Shown: positions 11,901-24,362 of the stretch, piece after piece | Position numbering within the stretch: position 1 is the stretch's first letter | Layout of the letters: each line of letters opens with the position of its first letter | Origin: Monocercomonoides exilis | Taxonomy: Eukaryota > Preaxostyla > Oxymonadida > Polymastigidae | Assembly (NCBI GenBank): GCA_001643675.2 | Contig: LSRY02000003.1 | Coordinates: 672,001-736,000 of the forward strand | Direction of reading: 5' to 3' | DNA: 64,000 nt | Notes under the pieces: generated by a model | What the model saw: only the letters and a program-made list of their open reading frames with translations | The model's database searches: none | Told to the model about the DNA's origin: nothing | Translations under genes and position numbers: made by a program

Positions 11901-14900
11901 CGTCATTGTTTTCATTTGAATTGTAATCGTTGTTTCGTCCATTAGTTGTGGATTGGATGCATCTTGTCTGAATTGGAGTGCTGATTGCACTTGCACTTGC
12001 ACATTCACTGCTGTCATCTTTCGAATCAAATATTGCACCAGATCCTTTTTCTTTGCCCAATCCATTCTTTGAAGCTTTGTTTGCAGTATCTCCATTTAAT
12101 TTCTTCACATCTTTTCTTTGGGATTCGGTTTTGATCTCACCTAATTCTTCTGAACTTGTTCTAACTTCTCCATCTGTATTCCTTCCTGGCTTATCAACGC
12201 TGTTTTCCAACATATCCAAATTCAGTGGTTCTTCATCAAACTCATTTGCTCCTTCGCTTTTAGTCCCCAAAGGCGAGCTCCTCTGAGAAAGAGGGAGAAT
12301 TCCAATGTTTTCACTAACTAGCAGGCCAACCTTCAGCTTCTTTTTCTTTTTCCCTTTCTTTTTTGGCTCAGCCTCAACTCTATTTGAACTTGTGCTTGAT
12401 GCTCCAGAACCAGCCCTTTGAGGAGTTACGCCGTTGCGTTTCTGCTTTGTCAATGAATTGTGTGAAGATTGAGTCAAATTTGGCTGATTGCTGTGAGATT
12501 TCGAAGAAGGCAAGCGAAGTTTTGTGGGGTTTTGTGGGATATTGTCTCGATGTGCTGAATGATGAGAAGAAGAAGAAAAGGAGGAGGAGGAGGAAGAAGA
12601 AGAAGAAGAAGAAGAAGAGGAAAAAGAAGGTGAAGAAGAAGAAGAACTCATTCGAATGTGATTGCGAGCAGATCGCGGAGAGGAAAGCGGTGAAGACGTT
12701 TGGCGGCTGGTTTGTGTAAAAGGAATAATGCGTTTGTGATCTGAAGGAGAAAAACGAATAGAGAGTGGAGATAAATGAGGAGAAGATGTTGCAGAAGAGG
12801 AAGAAATTGAAGAAGAAGAAGAAGATAAAGATAAAGAAGACGGAGAAGACAATGATGTTTTCATTGTTGAAGACTTCTGCAGTGGCAAAGCATCACTTTG
12901 AGAAGGTTTTCCATTGGATGTTTTGAGAGTATTAGAAGCAGGAGAAACAAGAGGTGGCAAAGTGACTTCTGCTCGCAATTTTGGTGTTTTGTCAACGTTG
13001 TTTGATTGAATAGCGCTTGATGACGCAGAAGAAGCAATCGAAGATGAAACATTCATCTCTTTGTTTTGAGCGGCCTTTGAAGTAGAAACAGAATTATCAG
13101 CATTGGCAACTGTGCTGAGCATATTCTGTGCATCGTGCAGCAATGCCGCTGAATTCATTGCGTTTGCAGCAGTCGAAAAGGACTTTGATGCATCGCCAGC
13201 TGCTGGTAAGGGAGGTAACGAATACTGTTGATTTTGCGAATGCTCAATGAAAGTGCAAAGAGAAGAAGAAGGAGCAAAAAAAGGATCGTTTTCAGTTGAG
13301 TTAGCAGGTAAAGGAGGAAGCATAGTTTTTGTTCTGATTTGGATGGGAGGTTGTGTTGAGGTATTATTGGAAGAATTTTGTGGATCAGCCAGTTTTGGAG
13401 GAAGAAGAGGAGAAAAACGAACATCAGATGAATTAAAAGTTGCAGTGCTGCTCGAGAAAGAAGGAGAAACAGCAGAACTTTGAGATAAAAGCGGAGACTG
13501 CCGAAGCGGAGAAACAGTGAAAGGCGAAGTCAAAAGCGGAGAAATGGAATCAAAAGAAGAGGAAGAAGGCAAAAAACCACCTGATGCAGCAGGGGGAAGA
13601 GGACGAAGGTGAGAGAAAGAGGCATAACGAGACAATTCGGGTGGGTGTATTTCAGATGAATGAGAAGGGAGTGGAGAACATGAAGAAGAAGATCGAGAAA
13701 GCGGTGGTGCGATGGAGGTGTTGCTGATAAATGAAAAGGACGAGGATTGGCTGGTAACGTTTGAAGGTTGATATGAAATTTTGGTTGTTTTTGATGAAAC
13801 TTAAAAAATAAAAGTATTTCAAAATAGAAAAAAAAATGAAAGGATAGAAAAGGAAAGAATAAAAAAAAGAACTTTACAAAAATCATGTTTATAAATGAAA
13901 TGCAGACTTGAAGCAATTGGCTCTGGTTGCTCACATTTGCAGTCAAATTGAGGAAGAATACAAACTTTCATTAGAGAAGGCGCCAGCTCTTTAGAGATCA
14001 ATATTCCCCTGTGATCTTATAGTAATATATAAATCGAAAATGAAAAAAAGAAATGTGAAAAAAACAAAAATAATTCCAGGAAATAATAAAAAATAGTCGT
14101 TTAATACTAAATTTCAAAAGAATTCTATTTTTTTTCAATCAGTCTTTGCTTTGAAGGGTTGTAAAACTCTTTTTCTTTTTCAATAATTTAAATAAAATGT
14201 GCTCTTCAAGCAAACCTGGCCGAAGGGAGATGCAAACAAGCCCAAGAAGAGCCAATTCCCATTTGTGCCAATCTCTTTCTTGATCAATATCGCCTTCGAG
14301 ATCCTGAGAATCCTTCATTCCATCCATCAAACAAGTCATAATCTCAACAAGAAGCGGATTCTTGATCGGAACTCGCTTTGAAGCGCATGCATATGCAACG
14401 GCTGCCTTAAACCTTCGCAATTCAAAGTCAAAATATTGAGACTGAATGTCTCTTATGTTGCTAAATTTGCTATGAAAAGTAGTTTGAGAAACTTTTTCAA
14501 ATGGATTTCCTTGTTTCTCAGAATTCCAATGTAAAAGAATGATTTCTTGAAGTGTTCCAAGAATTCCAGATGATAGCAGAACCCCATAAAAATATCCCCA
14601 TCTGTTTTCATCCGTGCTTGTAGAGCCAAGAATTGCAATATGCATCACAATATCAATGGCAATTGCAGACAGCTGAAAATCACTATGCTTTAAAAAAGAG
14701 TTCAATGTGATGCAAAATGGACGCTCTACGATTATTCGCAAAGGAGAATCGGGTAGCTTCAAGATAATGTTTCTCAGTTTCAAAAAATTATAGATTCTCT
14801 CATTTTTTGTTGAAATCACGACTTTTTCGAGAAGAGCTGCAAAATAAATATAAAATATTAATTTAAATAGCAAAATCATAGTTTGAAAACAAAATTGTTT

Positions 14901-15045
14901 ATTGAATTGAGAAAATTTATAAAATTATGAAATATTAAAATTCTTAACCATTTATTGCTTGAACGAATTTTGGATGGGATGGCTTGAACGAATCAGTAAT
15001 CTTGAAAACAATAAAATCGTTTTCAAGTTGTTTAGCATCGCTCAT
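8935..15045 (-). CDS. Large Ser-rich protein of unknown function (4 exons, 1,897 aa)
   Basis: The rebuilt model joins exons 15045-14949, 14836-14216, 13988-13878 and 13799-8935, total 5,694 nt, with all phases closing and a TAG stop. The start ATG at 15045 begins MSDAKQLENDFIVFK. Residues 1 to about 275 look helical and globular. A long Ser/Asn-rich, probably disordered region follows, with poly-Ser runs encoded at 12570-12640. A Cys-rich patch near residues 1320-1355 (CECEEIVPISRCCSNDC, then CLECNQHF) might bind metal. A hydrophobic helical block near the C terminus (LRLLFGVLSGKTEV, LFQALFALIKILNVLDD) looks folded. I do not recognise the family; an ARM/HEAT-like helical scaffold is possible. 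The gene lies 203 bp downstream of the FAM184-like gene on the same strand. The exon 3 acceptor at 13989 is weak and was chosen to keep the frame. Confidence 0.7.
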
Positions 15046-15248
15046 CCTAATTCAAAACAGTTTGAAGATTGAGGTAGATCAATGATCATTATCCCCCACA
15101 ACAACATTAAAATAAACAAATTAAAAAAGAAAAAAAATCAATATTTTATAAAAAAAAGAAAAGAAGAAGATAAACGACTGTGATGAAATGGTGACATGTA
15201 ATATAAGCATAGATGACGTGAAGCGAATTTAACATAGAATAATTCTCA

Positions 15249-18200
15249 ATAACCTCCATATTTTCTTGGTTTAATATTTGTCGAACTAATTTTTGTAGTT
15301 CCAGTTCCGGAAATCCCACCAATTGTGACGTGTTTCGAAGGCGTAGCACCCGCGCTGCCCGCCGCCGCAGAAGTGGCAGACGGCGTGGCAATCCTGGAGC
15401 GTGCGCCCATCGTTGAGAAAGATCCGATAGAAGCAGAAGAAGAGGAAGAGGAAGGCGTGCGCATCGAATGCCCCGACGACACATTCAAAATCGACCCCAC
15501 TGCAGGCGAGCGGGAGAACACCTTCTGATAATTCTCTTCTCTGTTGATGAGCTCCAGCTTGTAGAACTTCACTTCCTCGTTCAGCCGCCCGATCATGTGC
15601 TCTTTCTCCCCCACAAGCGCCTCCAGCTGCCGAATCCTCGCCACGTCTTCGGCACGTGGATCTCGAGACTCATAGCGGTGCACCGCATCTTCCAGCTCCT
15701 CCGACAGCTCCCGCACTTTCGCCTCCATCCCCCTCTGCGCCCTCTCAAACGCGTCCCGCAGCTCCTCCGCTTCCTTCAGCGACTCCTCCTTCACTTCCCT
15801 CAGCCTCCTCTCGTGCTCGTCCATCAGCTCTTTCTCCCTCTCGCTCATCTTCGCCCTGTACTCCTCCAACTGCGCATCCATCCCTTTCGCATCTCTCTTC
15901 ATCGCCTCCTCCAACAGCTGCGCATCCGACTCCGCACGCCGCACACGGTCTTCCAACTGCACAATCACACTTTCCTTCTCCCTCAGCTTCTCCTTCATCT
16001 CTTTGCTTTCCTGCTCTTTCTGCTTCAGCTGCGCGCCAGCCTCATTCACTGCCTCTTCTCTCTTCCTCACTTCAGCCGAGACTGCTTCCTTCATCTTCCT
16101 CTCCAGCTCTTCCTTCAGCGCTTCTTTTTCCCTCAGATGCTTCTCCTCTTCCTCTGCAATCGCATCCTTCAGACTCCTTTCTCCTTTTCTGTTTGCTTCT
16201 GCCACTGATGCCTCCATCTCCTTCCTCATCTCCTCCACTTTCTTCTCCAGCTCGTTTTTTGCCTCTTCCCGAAGCCTCGCCATCTCCTTCGCATGCTTCT
16301 CTGCTGCCTCTTTCAAAGAAGAGCTCCCTTCTTCTCTTTCTGCCGTGTGTGCTGCCTCCAGCAGCGCCAGCTGCTGTTTGTGTGCATCGCTTGCTTTCTT
16401 CATCTCCTCGTTTCTCTGCTTCTCCATCTTCTCTCTCTCTTCTTCTCTCTGTTTTTTCTCCTCCTCCAGGAGTCTCTCCAATTCGCTTGCTTTTCTTTTC
16501 AACTCTGCAATTTCTTTCGTCTTTTCTGTGATCTCCAGCCTCGTCTGCCTGTCTCCTCCTTCCATTTTCGCTTCCAAATTTCGCATTTCCGCTTTTAACG
16601 AAGAAAGTGCTTCATTCAATTCTTTTTCCTTTGCCTGCGACTCATCCAGCTTCTTCTGCCACGTCTTGTTCATCTCCTCATACGCCTCCTTCAGCTCCCT
16701 CATCACTTCCTTGTTGTTTCTTTCCATTTCTCCTCTTTCTCTTCGAATCTTCTCAATCTCTTCGTCTTTCTCCTTCCGCGCCGTCTCAAACTCTTCCTCC
16801 ATCTTCTTCATCCGATCTTCATCGTCTTTGATGACCTTCTGCTGCTCCTCCAGCTTCATCTTGTATTCTGCCTCCATCTTCTTCCTCTCCTCTTCTCTCT
16901 GCTTCCTCTCTGCTTCAAGCTCCCCTTCAAGTTCTCCTCCTTTGCTTCGAAGTGTTTCTGACAGTCTTTTGATCTCTTCGTCCTTTTTGTCCAGTTCTTC
17001 TTTGCAGCTTTCAATCTCTTTTTGCATTTTTTCTATTTCTTCTTTGCTTTTCATTTCTTCTTGTTCTTTCTGCTCCTTCAGCTGCTCTATTTCTTCCTTC
17101 CATTTCTGGTTGTTCTCTTCAATCATTTTGCCCTCCTCTGCTTTCATCTCCTCTTCTTTCTCTTTCAGAGCTTTCTCCATCTTCTCTTCACCTTCTCTCA
17201 ACAACTCCTCCACCGCCTTCTTCTTCTCCCCTTCCATTTCCTCTCTCAATTCATTCATCTTCTTCTCTGCCTCTTCCCTCAGCTTTCTCTCTCTCTCCTT
17301 CATTTCTTTCTCTGCATCCTTCACTTTGTTCATTCCACTCAGCGATTCTTGCTCTTTCTCTCTTTGGAGCTCATCCAAACGCCTCAGCAGCTCCTTCAAA
17401 TTGTCTTCTTTCTCCTTCTCTTCCGCCTTCATCCTCTCGATTTCCTTTTCCAGCTTCGCTTTCTCCTCAATCCAGCTCATTTCTGTCTCGTTCTTCGATT
17501 TATACGCAGCCTTCAGTTTCTCCTCTTCCTCCATCATCTTCTTCTTCCACTCTTCTTCGTCTTTGATCCGCTTCTGTTTCTCTTCAATCAGCTTCGCATC
17601 GCCTTCCCTCGCCTTCAGCGTCAGCGCATCCACTTCTTTCCGCAGCTGCGCCACATACGCATTCATCTTCCCTTCGTTCGCCTCTGCGCTCTTCTTCTGC
17701 TTCTCTTCCTTTTCTCTTAAGGAAGCATTCTCCTCTCTCAGCGCCTTCAGCTCGGCAGACAGCACAGCCGATGCTGAAGTCGCTGAGCTCTCCAGTTCAG
17801 CTATGCGCCGCTCGCTTTCTTCCTTCAGGCGGCTGAAATCAGAACTGGTTGCACTCAGCTTCGAAGACAAACTTCGTATTTCTTCTTCATATTTGGATGT
17901 TAATTGCTCTTTTTCTTTGGCTGCTTCGGTTTTTTCTCTCGCGCGTTGCTTTTCCGTCTCTTCTGCTCGCATAATTGCCTCTTTTTTCTCTTTCTCTTCT
18001 TCTTCTTTGTGTTTCTTCTCAGTTTCGAGTTCTTTTTCTTTCGCCTCAAGCTTTTTCTCAAGTTCTGTTTCGGCTTGAAGTCGTGTGGCAAGCATAAGAT
18101 TGTACTTTGCATTTGATTCTTGCACCAATATCTCCATTTCAGCTTGATGTGCATCATCTTTTTCTTTTAATGTACTCTTCAAAGCAGTGTCCGCGTCTTT

Positions 18201-18801
18201 GGCTTTTTTAGAATAATCATCAACACATTTTTGATATTGTTCCTTTGCTGTTGTAACTTCTTTTGTTAATTCTCGAATTCTTATTTCAGAAATTTCTTTA
18301 AGTTTCTGCTCATTTTGAATTGCTTGTCTTTGAAATGCTGAAAACTCATCATAAGCTTTCTTTTTTTCCAATTCATGTTGGGCAAGCATTTCCTAAAAAA
18401 ACAACATTTATAATCCAAAGTCACATGAATAAATGTGAAATATCAAATTATTTCTAAGTGTGTGCAAACTTTCATTCTCTCCTGCACTTTTTCATCGCTT
18501 CTTTTTGATTCAAGAGCTACCTTAAAATCACTGATTTTCTGCCTCGTTTCTTCGAGTATCTAAAATTATAAGCATTAAATTTCAATGAGATAATTCCCCA
18601 GTGAATAAATTTTTTATTTTTAATTGAAATAATTCTCAAAAAGTTGTGATTTAATCGAACTTGATTAATTTCTTGTTCATATTTGTCAGCAGTCTCTTGG
18701 AGTTCCAATTCATTGTCATCCGTTTGAGTATGCAATTTATAAATAACTCTTGTAAGTTGAGCAATTTTTTTGCTCATTTTTCTGTGTAAATCAGGATCCA
18801 T
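15249..18801 (-). CDS. FAM184-family coiled-coil protein (3 exons, about 1,124 aa)
   Basis: Exons 18801-18661, 18559-18470 and 18392-15249; phases are 0 throughout. The N terminus has MSKKIAQLTRVIYKLHT followed by ILEETRQKISDFKVALESK, the hallmark start of FAM184A/B (MSKKIAQLTKVIY, then ILAETREKI). The middle, residues about 80-960, is an uninterrupted Glu/Lys-rich coiled coil. Near residues 1015-1036, VKFYKLELINREENYQKVF matches the conserved FAM184 C-terminal block, preceded by ESRDPRAEDVARIRQLEAL. A Ser/Gly-rich tail of about 88 residues ends the protein. Conservation at both ends, separated by a long coiled coil, makes homology more convincing than coiled-coil similarity alone. The cellular role is poorly known; a cytoskeletal or basal-body scaffold is inference. 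It is divergently placed from the importin-alpha-like gene. Confidence 0.82.
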
Positions 18802-18964
18802 TTGGGAAGTTTCTTTTTTGATTGTAATTTGAAATGCTTATGATGGTACAAGAAAATATTTTTTTAAAGAAAGAACCTGAACTTTTTCTAAAATAATTAT
18901 TGATAGATTTTTTGTGTTTTGAAAATATTGAAATGTGTTCAAACATAACTGTGTTTTTTTTTTT
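18802..18964. promoter_or_regulatory. Short divergent intergenic region, putative bidirectional promoter
   Basis: Only 163 bp separate the start codons of the FAM184-like gene (minus) and the importin-alpha-like gene (plus). The region is A/T-rich and must hold both 5' ends. I could not identify a defined core motif. Confidence 0.45.
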
Positions 18965-21900
18965 ATGAGTTATCCTCAGAAATCATTTCCTTTTATTTCT
19001 AATCGTGATGAACGTGCTTCAAATCGATTTGTTGTATTTCAATCTGATGTTGAGACATTTAATCTGAGAAGCTCTTCTTCGGAAACTGCTTCAGGAATGC
19101 GAACAAAAAAAAGAGATAATTTCCTAATTAAGACTCGTAGTAGTATTGACCCAGAAGCAGGATCAACTATAAAAGAAGAAAGCAATCCTATTATTCTTTA
19201 TCAAAATCTTCTAGCTTCTACAGCGGATAATCTTTGTGATAATTTGCTAAAAATTGCTTTTTCAGTTTCAAAATGTATTTTCCAATTTTTTGATATTATT
19301 CAATATTTCTTAATTTAAAATTCTAGTTGACGCTTCTAATCTTGACAAATTTCTTAATTTGGATGTGTTATCATTGATAATGAATGTTATTAAGACTTCA
19401 GCAAACGAAAAGGCAATTGTTAATTCAATTTGGATATTAAGTAATATTGGTATGATTCATTTAATCTTTTGGCATTGTTTTCAACAAATGTTATTTCAAT
19501 ACTGTTTTTTAGCTGCCGTCGGAAATGAAGATCAAGTTAATAAAGTAGCGTATTGTGGAATATTACCTTATGCCTTAAAATTTATACGAACTACGAATAG
19601 CGCCAATATTCTAGAAATTGTTTGTTTCGAGCAGACTGTTAATTTTTTTTTTTTTTTTTCACTATTTTTTATTCAAAAAAAAATTTTTTTTCATAAATTA
19701 ATCATGTATTCATTTTTCTTTTTTAATTCATATTACAGTGCTTGCTCCTTCTCGGAAACATAGCCGGAGAAACGCGGAGTCTGCAATATCTTATCATGGT
19801 TTCAGGAGTTGTGCCGTTGATTGTGCAAATAATAGAACGAAGATTTTCGACAGACGATCTCAAAAAGTTCAAATTTATTGGGCTGCAGGAGCAGCAATGC
19901 AAGTCATCAACAAGCGAAATGTTGGAAGTGCTGATCGAAGAAAGCGACGGTGGGTACAGCATTAACACAGGCATCTGTTCCTTTTTGAATGAAACAAACA
20001 ATTCCCCAGGCCCCTTTCTCAGCGAATCCTCACATCAGTCGAATAGCAGTCGTTCCCATTTGTTTGTCCCTCCATGTCCGAACTGCATATACGAAGCAAC
20101 TCTCTTCCTTCTCGCCAACCTGATGAACCAGGCAACTAGAGTGCTGTCGAATGAGCAGCCGACAGATCCGACAGAGCGGCTGCTGACGATGACGCTGGCT
20201 CTGATGCCTGAAGAGCAGAAAGACGTGGAGATTATGTCGAGGCTGCAGCAGAAGGCGAACAAAGGCTTGTCTCCGCTGAGCATCGAGTATTACATCGGCT
20301 CCATGAGAGAGCTGCAGAAGGAGATGCAGAACAAGGAGGCGGAAATGAATGGCAGTGGTGCAGGTGGGGGTGTGACTGGATTTTCTGATGCTTTGTCTCA
20401 ACAGAACGCTGCTTCATTATCTTCATCATCATCATCTTCTTCTTCTTCTTCTTCTGGAGGAGAAGAAGAAGACTCGGATCAGCAAAGTGAGAAGACTTAT
20501 ATTTTCTCTCTCTTTGACCGGATTTTGATTCCGCTGACGGTGATGCTGCGGCTGTGTCTGACGAGGCAGCTGAAGAGGATTCTTGAGAGGAGGCAGCTTG
20601 TGGAAGAGGCAGAAAAGTATTTCAGTTCACATGGAATATCAGTTGATGCACTGGATGAAGAAGAAGAAGGAGGAGGAGGAGAGAAGAATGGGGGGATGAT
20701 GAAAGATGATGATGGTGGTGATGATGAAGAAGGAAATGATGTTGATGGAAAAGAAGGGGAAATGGCCAATGGGATTGAGAAGGATGCTTATTTGAGCGAA
20801 GAGAGCAGCGCGAAGAAAGAACGGGAAATTTATAATCAAAACAGGCGAATTTTGAAGCAGTTTGCGAAAAACGAGAATGGCGAGAGGAATTACGAGTTGG
20901 AAGAAGACTTCAAAGACGATTCGCTGAAGTTGCTGCTGAAGATATTCACTTATCTGATCGATGACAATGAGCAGCTTGCTTCTGTATGATTGATGGATTG
21001 CTTGATTTTTCTTTTCTTTTTTTTTTAACAATTTTCTGATTTTATTATATCCGTTTTTTATTTCTGTTTTTAATATCTTTTTCTTTTTTTTCCCCTTCTT
21101 TTTCTTTTCCATCTGAAATTCCAAACAAACCCTCACAATTTTTTTTTCCCCATTCAACAATATCCAGGTCCTCATCTACACCAGCACGCTCAACCTGATG
21201 ATCACCTACGGGATGGTCACCACCCTCACCATCCCTCTCTTCTACATCAACCGCATCATCGGCGAGATCTGCACGCTGGACAACACATTCATCGAATTCT
21301 CCGTTTCTGCCGGCGCTCTTTTCCTCATCCGCCGCCTCGTCACTGGAAAAGTGCCGCCTCTTCCGCATTCTGTTGAACTGACGTTGTCTTCTGGCTCAAT
21401 TCAGCAAGAGGAGCCTTCTGCTAATCAGCTCATTTCACAGTCTTCTTCCACTTCACCGTTCACTTCTGGATCTTTTAATTCTTCTTCTTCTTCTTCTCTC
21501 TCTTCAGCTCCTTCACAGCACCCTCAGCAGAGTTCATTAAGTATTCTGCCCATTTCATTGAATGCTTTCACGTCAACATCCTCCATCGTTTCATCACCTC
21601 AACATCCATCTCAGTCAATCCACACACAACCACAAGCCTTTCAGAGCTCTCAACAGCCATCTTCCTCCTCCTCCTCCTCCTCTTCTTCTTCTTCTTCTTC
21701 TTCTTCTTCTTCTTCTTCTTCTTCTTCCGTCAGTTCTTCCCGCACCAGATACAGGCTTCTTCCAATGCGTCCAGCTGTTTTATTGAAAGAAGCCTTCTGG
21801 TCTCTTTCGAACATTTGCGCTGCCACAAAATACTGCTGCAGCCGTGTTGTGGATTTGGGGTTTGTTCCACTGTTGATTCTGCTGGGCGATGGAATAGACA

Positions 21901-22082
21901 ACAGAAGCGTCAGCAACTGGGAAGATGAATGTGTGAATGAGATTTTATGTGACCATTGAATTTGGATGCTATCTTTTTATTTCAATTAATAAAATTGATA
22001 TTATTAATATATTTGAAATTTTGAGTTTTTGATTATTTGGCAACTTTTCATTTTATATTAATACTTTTTCCAATCTTCAATT

Positions 22083-22140
<58 letters not shown>

Positions 22141-23584
22141 TGAAAAAAATTTTTTTTATTGACACTTGACTTTTATTTATTATTTTGTGAATTTATTTTT
22201 ATATTTATTTATTTATTTGCTGTTATTTTTTATTTTTTTTGTTTTTTTTGTTTTTTTTTTAATTTTCTCAGACTTGATTCAGCTTGAAGAGTCAGTCACT
22301 GGATGCTCCCATGTTTCGCCGGAAATCATCCGCCGTGAGGTTATTTACAGTCTGGACAATCTCTCTCTCATCAGCAAGGAAATTAAGCGACTTCTGGTTG
22401 ATGTCGGAGCAGTTAGGATTCTGTGCCGTGCGCTGAAGACATACTATTCAATCACCAATTTTGTGAACATGACCATCAAAGCGATCTACTTCCTCCTCAA
22501 TTTTGGGCACATGGAGGCGGAGACGTTCTTGAAGTGGAGGATTAAGCAGGATATTGTGAAAAGGGCGAAGAAAGCGAAGATGCTGCGTCTGAAGATGAGG
22601 CAGGGCATTCATTTGTCTCAGATTGCGGAGAGGGAATATGCTGCTTTGCAGGGCACGAGCAATGAGCCTGCTGTGTCTGAGAGGAGTGCGAAGGAGAAAG
22701 AGGCGATGATGAACTTGTTTGGGATTGACGAAAGCAAAAACGAAGGAGAGAATTCTGAACAGAGCGAAGACGAAAGCGCAGAGGACGATGTGGATGCTCA
22801 GCTGAATGCCTTTTATGAAGAGCTGATTGCTGCAAGAAACAGAAAAATTCAGCAGAGATTAAAAAAAGACGGAGCAAAAGTTTCTCGGAAGGTGAAAAAT
22901 GACACTCACATTTCAATGGAAAATGAACAGTCAAATGAAACTGAAAAAGAAATGCAGATTGGAATGGAAGAGGACAAAGAAATCTCTTCAGGCTATGAAA
23001 ATGAAGGAGAAGAAGAGTCAAGCGATGATGATGATGATGGCAGTGATATAGAAGAGGATGATAAATTGCGTCTGGACATCTCATTTAACGATGTGAATGT
23101 TTGCCTTTCGTCGAGTGATGTTGACGACGGAGCAGATATTGCGCTGAATGATGCTTTCTTGTTGAGCAATCAGCCGTCTCTGGCAGCAGACCTTCCGCCT
23201 CAGCCAATGGCAGCATCATTTCTGTCATCAGAAACAAACAATGCTTCGTTTCCTTCAATGCCTATGGCTGGGGCTATGCCTGCCATTGAAGATCCATTGA
23301 AGGACTATCGAAAAACCATTGGCAAACTAAAACCAGGGGAAGAGAGGGAGATCGAAGTGTCAGAAACTTCAGTGTTGGTGTTTAATCGTGCACTCACTCA
23401 ATTTGTGGAAAGCGGAGGCGAATGCATACTCAATCTGTGTGAGAAGCGGTGCAACAAAAACAGTGCGCTTTATATTTCGCAGATTCACAGCAGGTGGCTG
23501 AGCAAGCTTCAGGAAGCTGAAGATAATGGAGAAGAAATGCTGCTTGATGAACCTCTTCCTCTGTCTCGGCAGGCTCTTCTTTGA
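18965..23584 (+). CDS. Importin-alpha-like armadillo protein with large insertions (6 exons, 1,286 aa)
   Basis: Model: 18965-19274, 19327-19449, 19513-19619, 19739-20983, 21168-21930, 22272-23584; total 3,861 nt, TGA stop. Importin-alpha binds nuclear localisation signals through armadillo repeats and importin-beta through an N-terminal IBB. Repeats are seen as SIWILSNIAAVGNEDQVNKV, CLLLLGNIAGETRSLQYL, EAFWSLSNICAATKYCC and EVIYSLDNLSLISKEIKRLL, with the Trp/Asn ladder residues. A basic stretch RTKKRDNFLIKTRSSID near residue 50 may be a reduced IBB. The usual length is about 530 aa; the extra length comes from Ser-, Asp/Glu- and Gln-rich insertions, including poly-Ser around 20420-20455 and 21660-21730, and an acidic C-terminal region. 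The exon 5 donor (GTGTGA at 21931) is the least certain boundary; a second in-frame donor lies 17 bp further on. Alternatively it is an ARM protein that no longer carries cargo. Confidence 0.75.
22088..22139 (+). repeat. Poly-T tract of 52 bases inside an intron
   Basis: A homopolymer run within intron 5 of the importin-alpha-like gene, upstream of its acceptor near 22271. Its length may be unreliable because of sequencing. Confidence 0.9.
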
Positions 23585-24362
23585 ATTGGAGGGAAAATAA
23601 AATGAATAAGAAAAATGAGTTTCGAGTGATCAAAGGGATCCGAAAGAGAAATTTGGAAAAATGACGTGAATATAATAAATGAATTGAGCTTTTAGAAAAG
23701 GATTGGATATATTTTATGTGGTTTTGTGAATAGCTTTTGCTTTTATAACTTTAAAAAATGAAAAATTTTCTTATCAAAAAGATAATGTTTTAATGCTTTA
23801 TAATCTAAATGCAAATAATCCTTCAAAAAAAAATTAAAGTTAAAATTCCTATTTCTGATTTTTTTTGATGAAAGTTACAAAATAATCTTTTCATTTTTGG
23901 AATCATGCTTTTGTTCAAGTTTTGAAATAAAATTCTTTCTCAGTTGGAATAATGTTAAAAAATTCACAAAATTCAAGTCTGGACATGCAATAAAATATAA
24001 CGCAAAAAGAGAAAAACATTCTTTGTTTTCTCTAATAATTTTTTCACACTTATAATACTGGAACAAAAGTCTGATTTCAACTTGAAATGACATTATTTTC
24101 TTCAAAGTTTTTCATCAAAAAAGAAAGATCAGAATAAAAATATCATTGATATGCGGCATGATCCGATTATATCGGCACAACCAAAAATGATTTTAATTAT
24201 TACATTTCGACTAGTTTTATATTATCATAAAAGAATATACAAATAAAAATCCGCGGAAATTCTTTTATTTGAATGAAATTTTGAAGAAAAATATTATCAC
24301 CTATAATAATTTTTGAAAATTATTTTTATTAACAGTTCGTATTTTTTTTTTTTTTTGATCTC
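23585..24362. other. Intergenic region, no gene seen
   Basis: AT-rich spacer between the importin-alpha-like gene and a decayed transposase. It probably contains the left end of that element, but no inverted repeat could be paired. Confidence 0.5.

Noticed and set aside
12363-12719. Lys-rich plus-strand frame
   Set aside because: Antisense of a poly-Ser run in the 1,897-aa protein.
15656-16531. Pro/Ser-rich plus-strand frame
   Set aside because: Also an antisense shadow of the coiled-coil gene.
16003-18078. 691-codon plus-strand open frame rich in Ser and Phe
   Set aside because: It is the antisense of the FAM184-like coiled coil; GAA/GAG codons on one strand read as TTC/CTC on the other. 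The minus strand has conserved blocks and splice sites.
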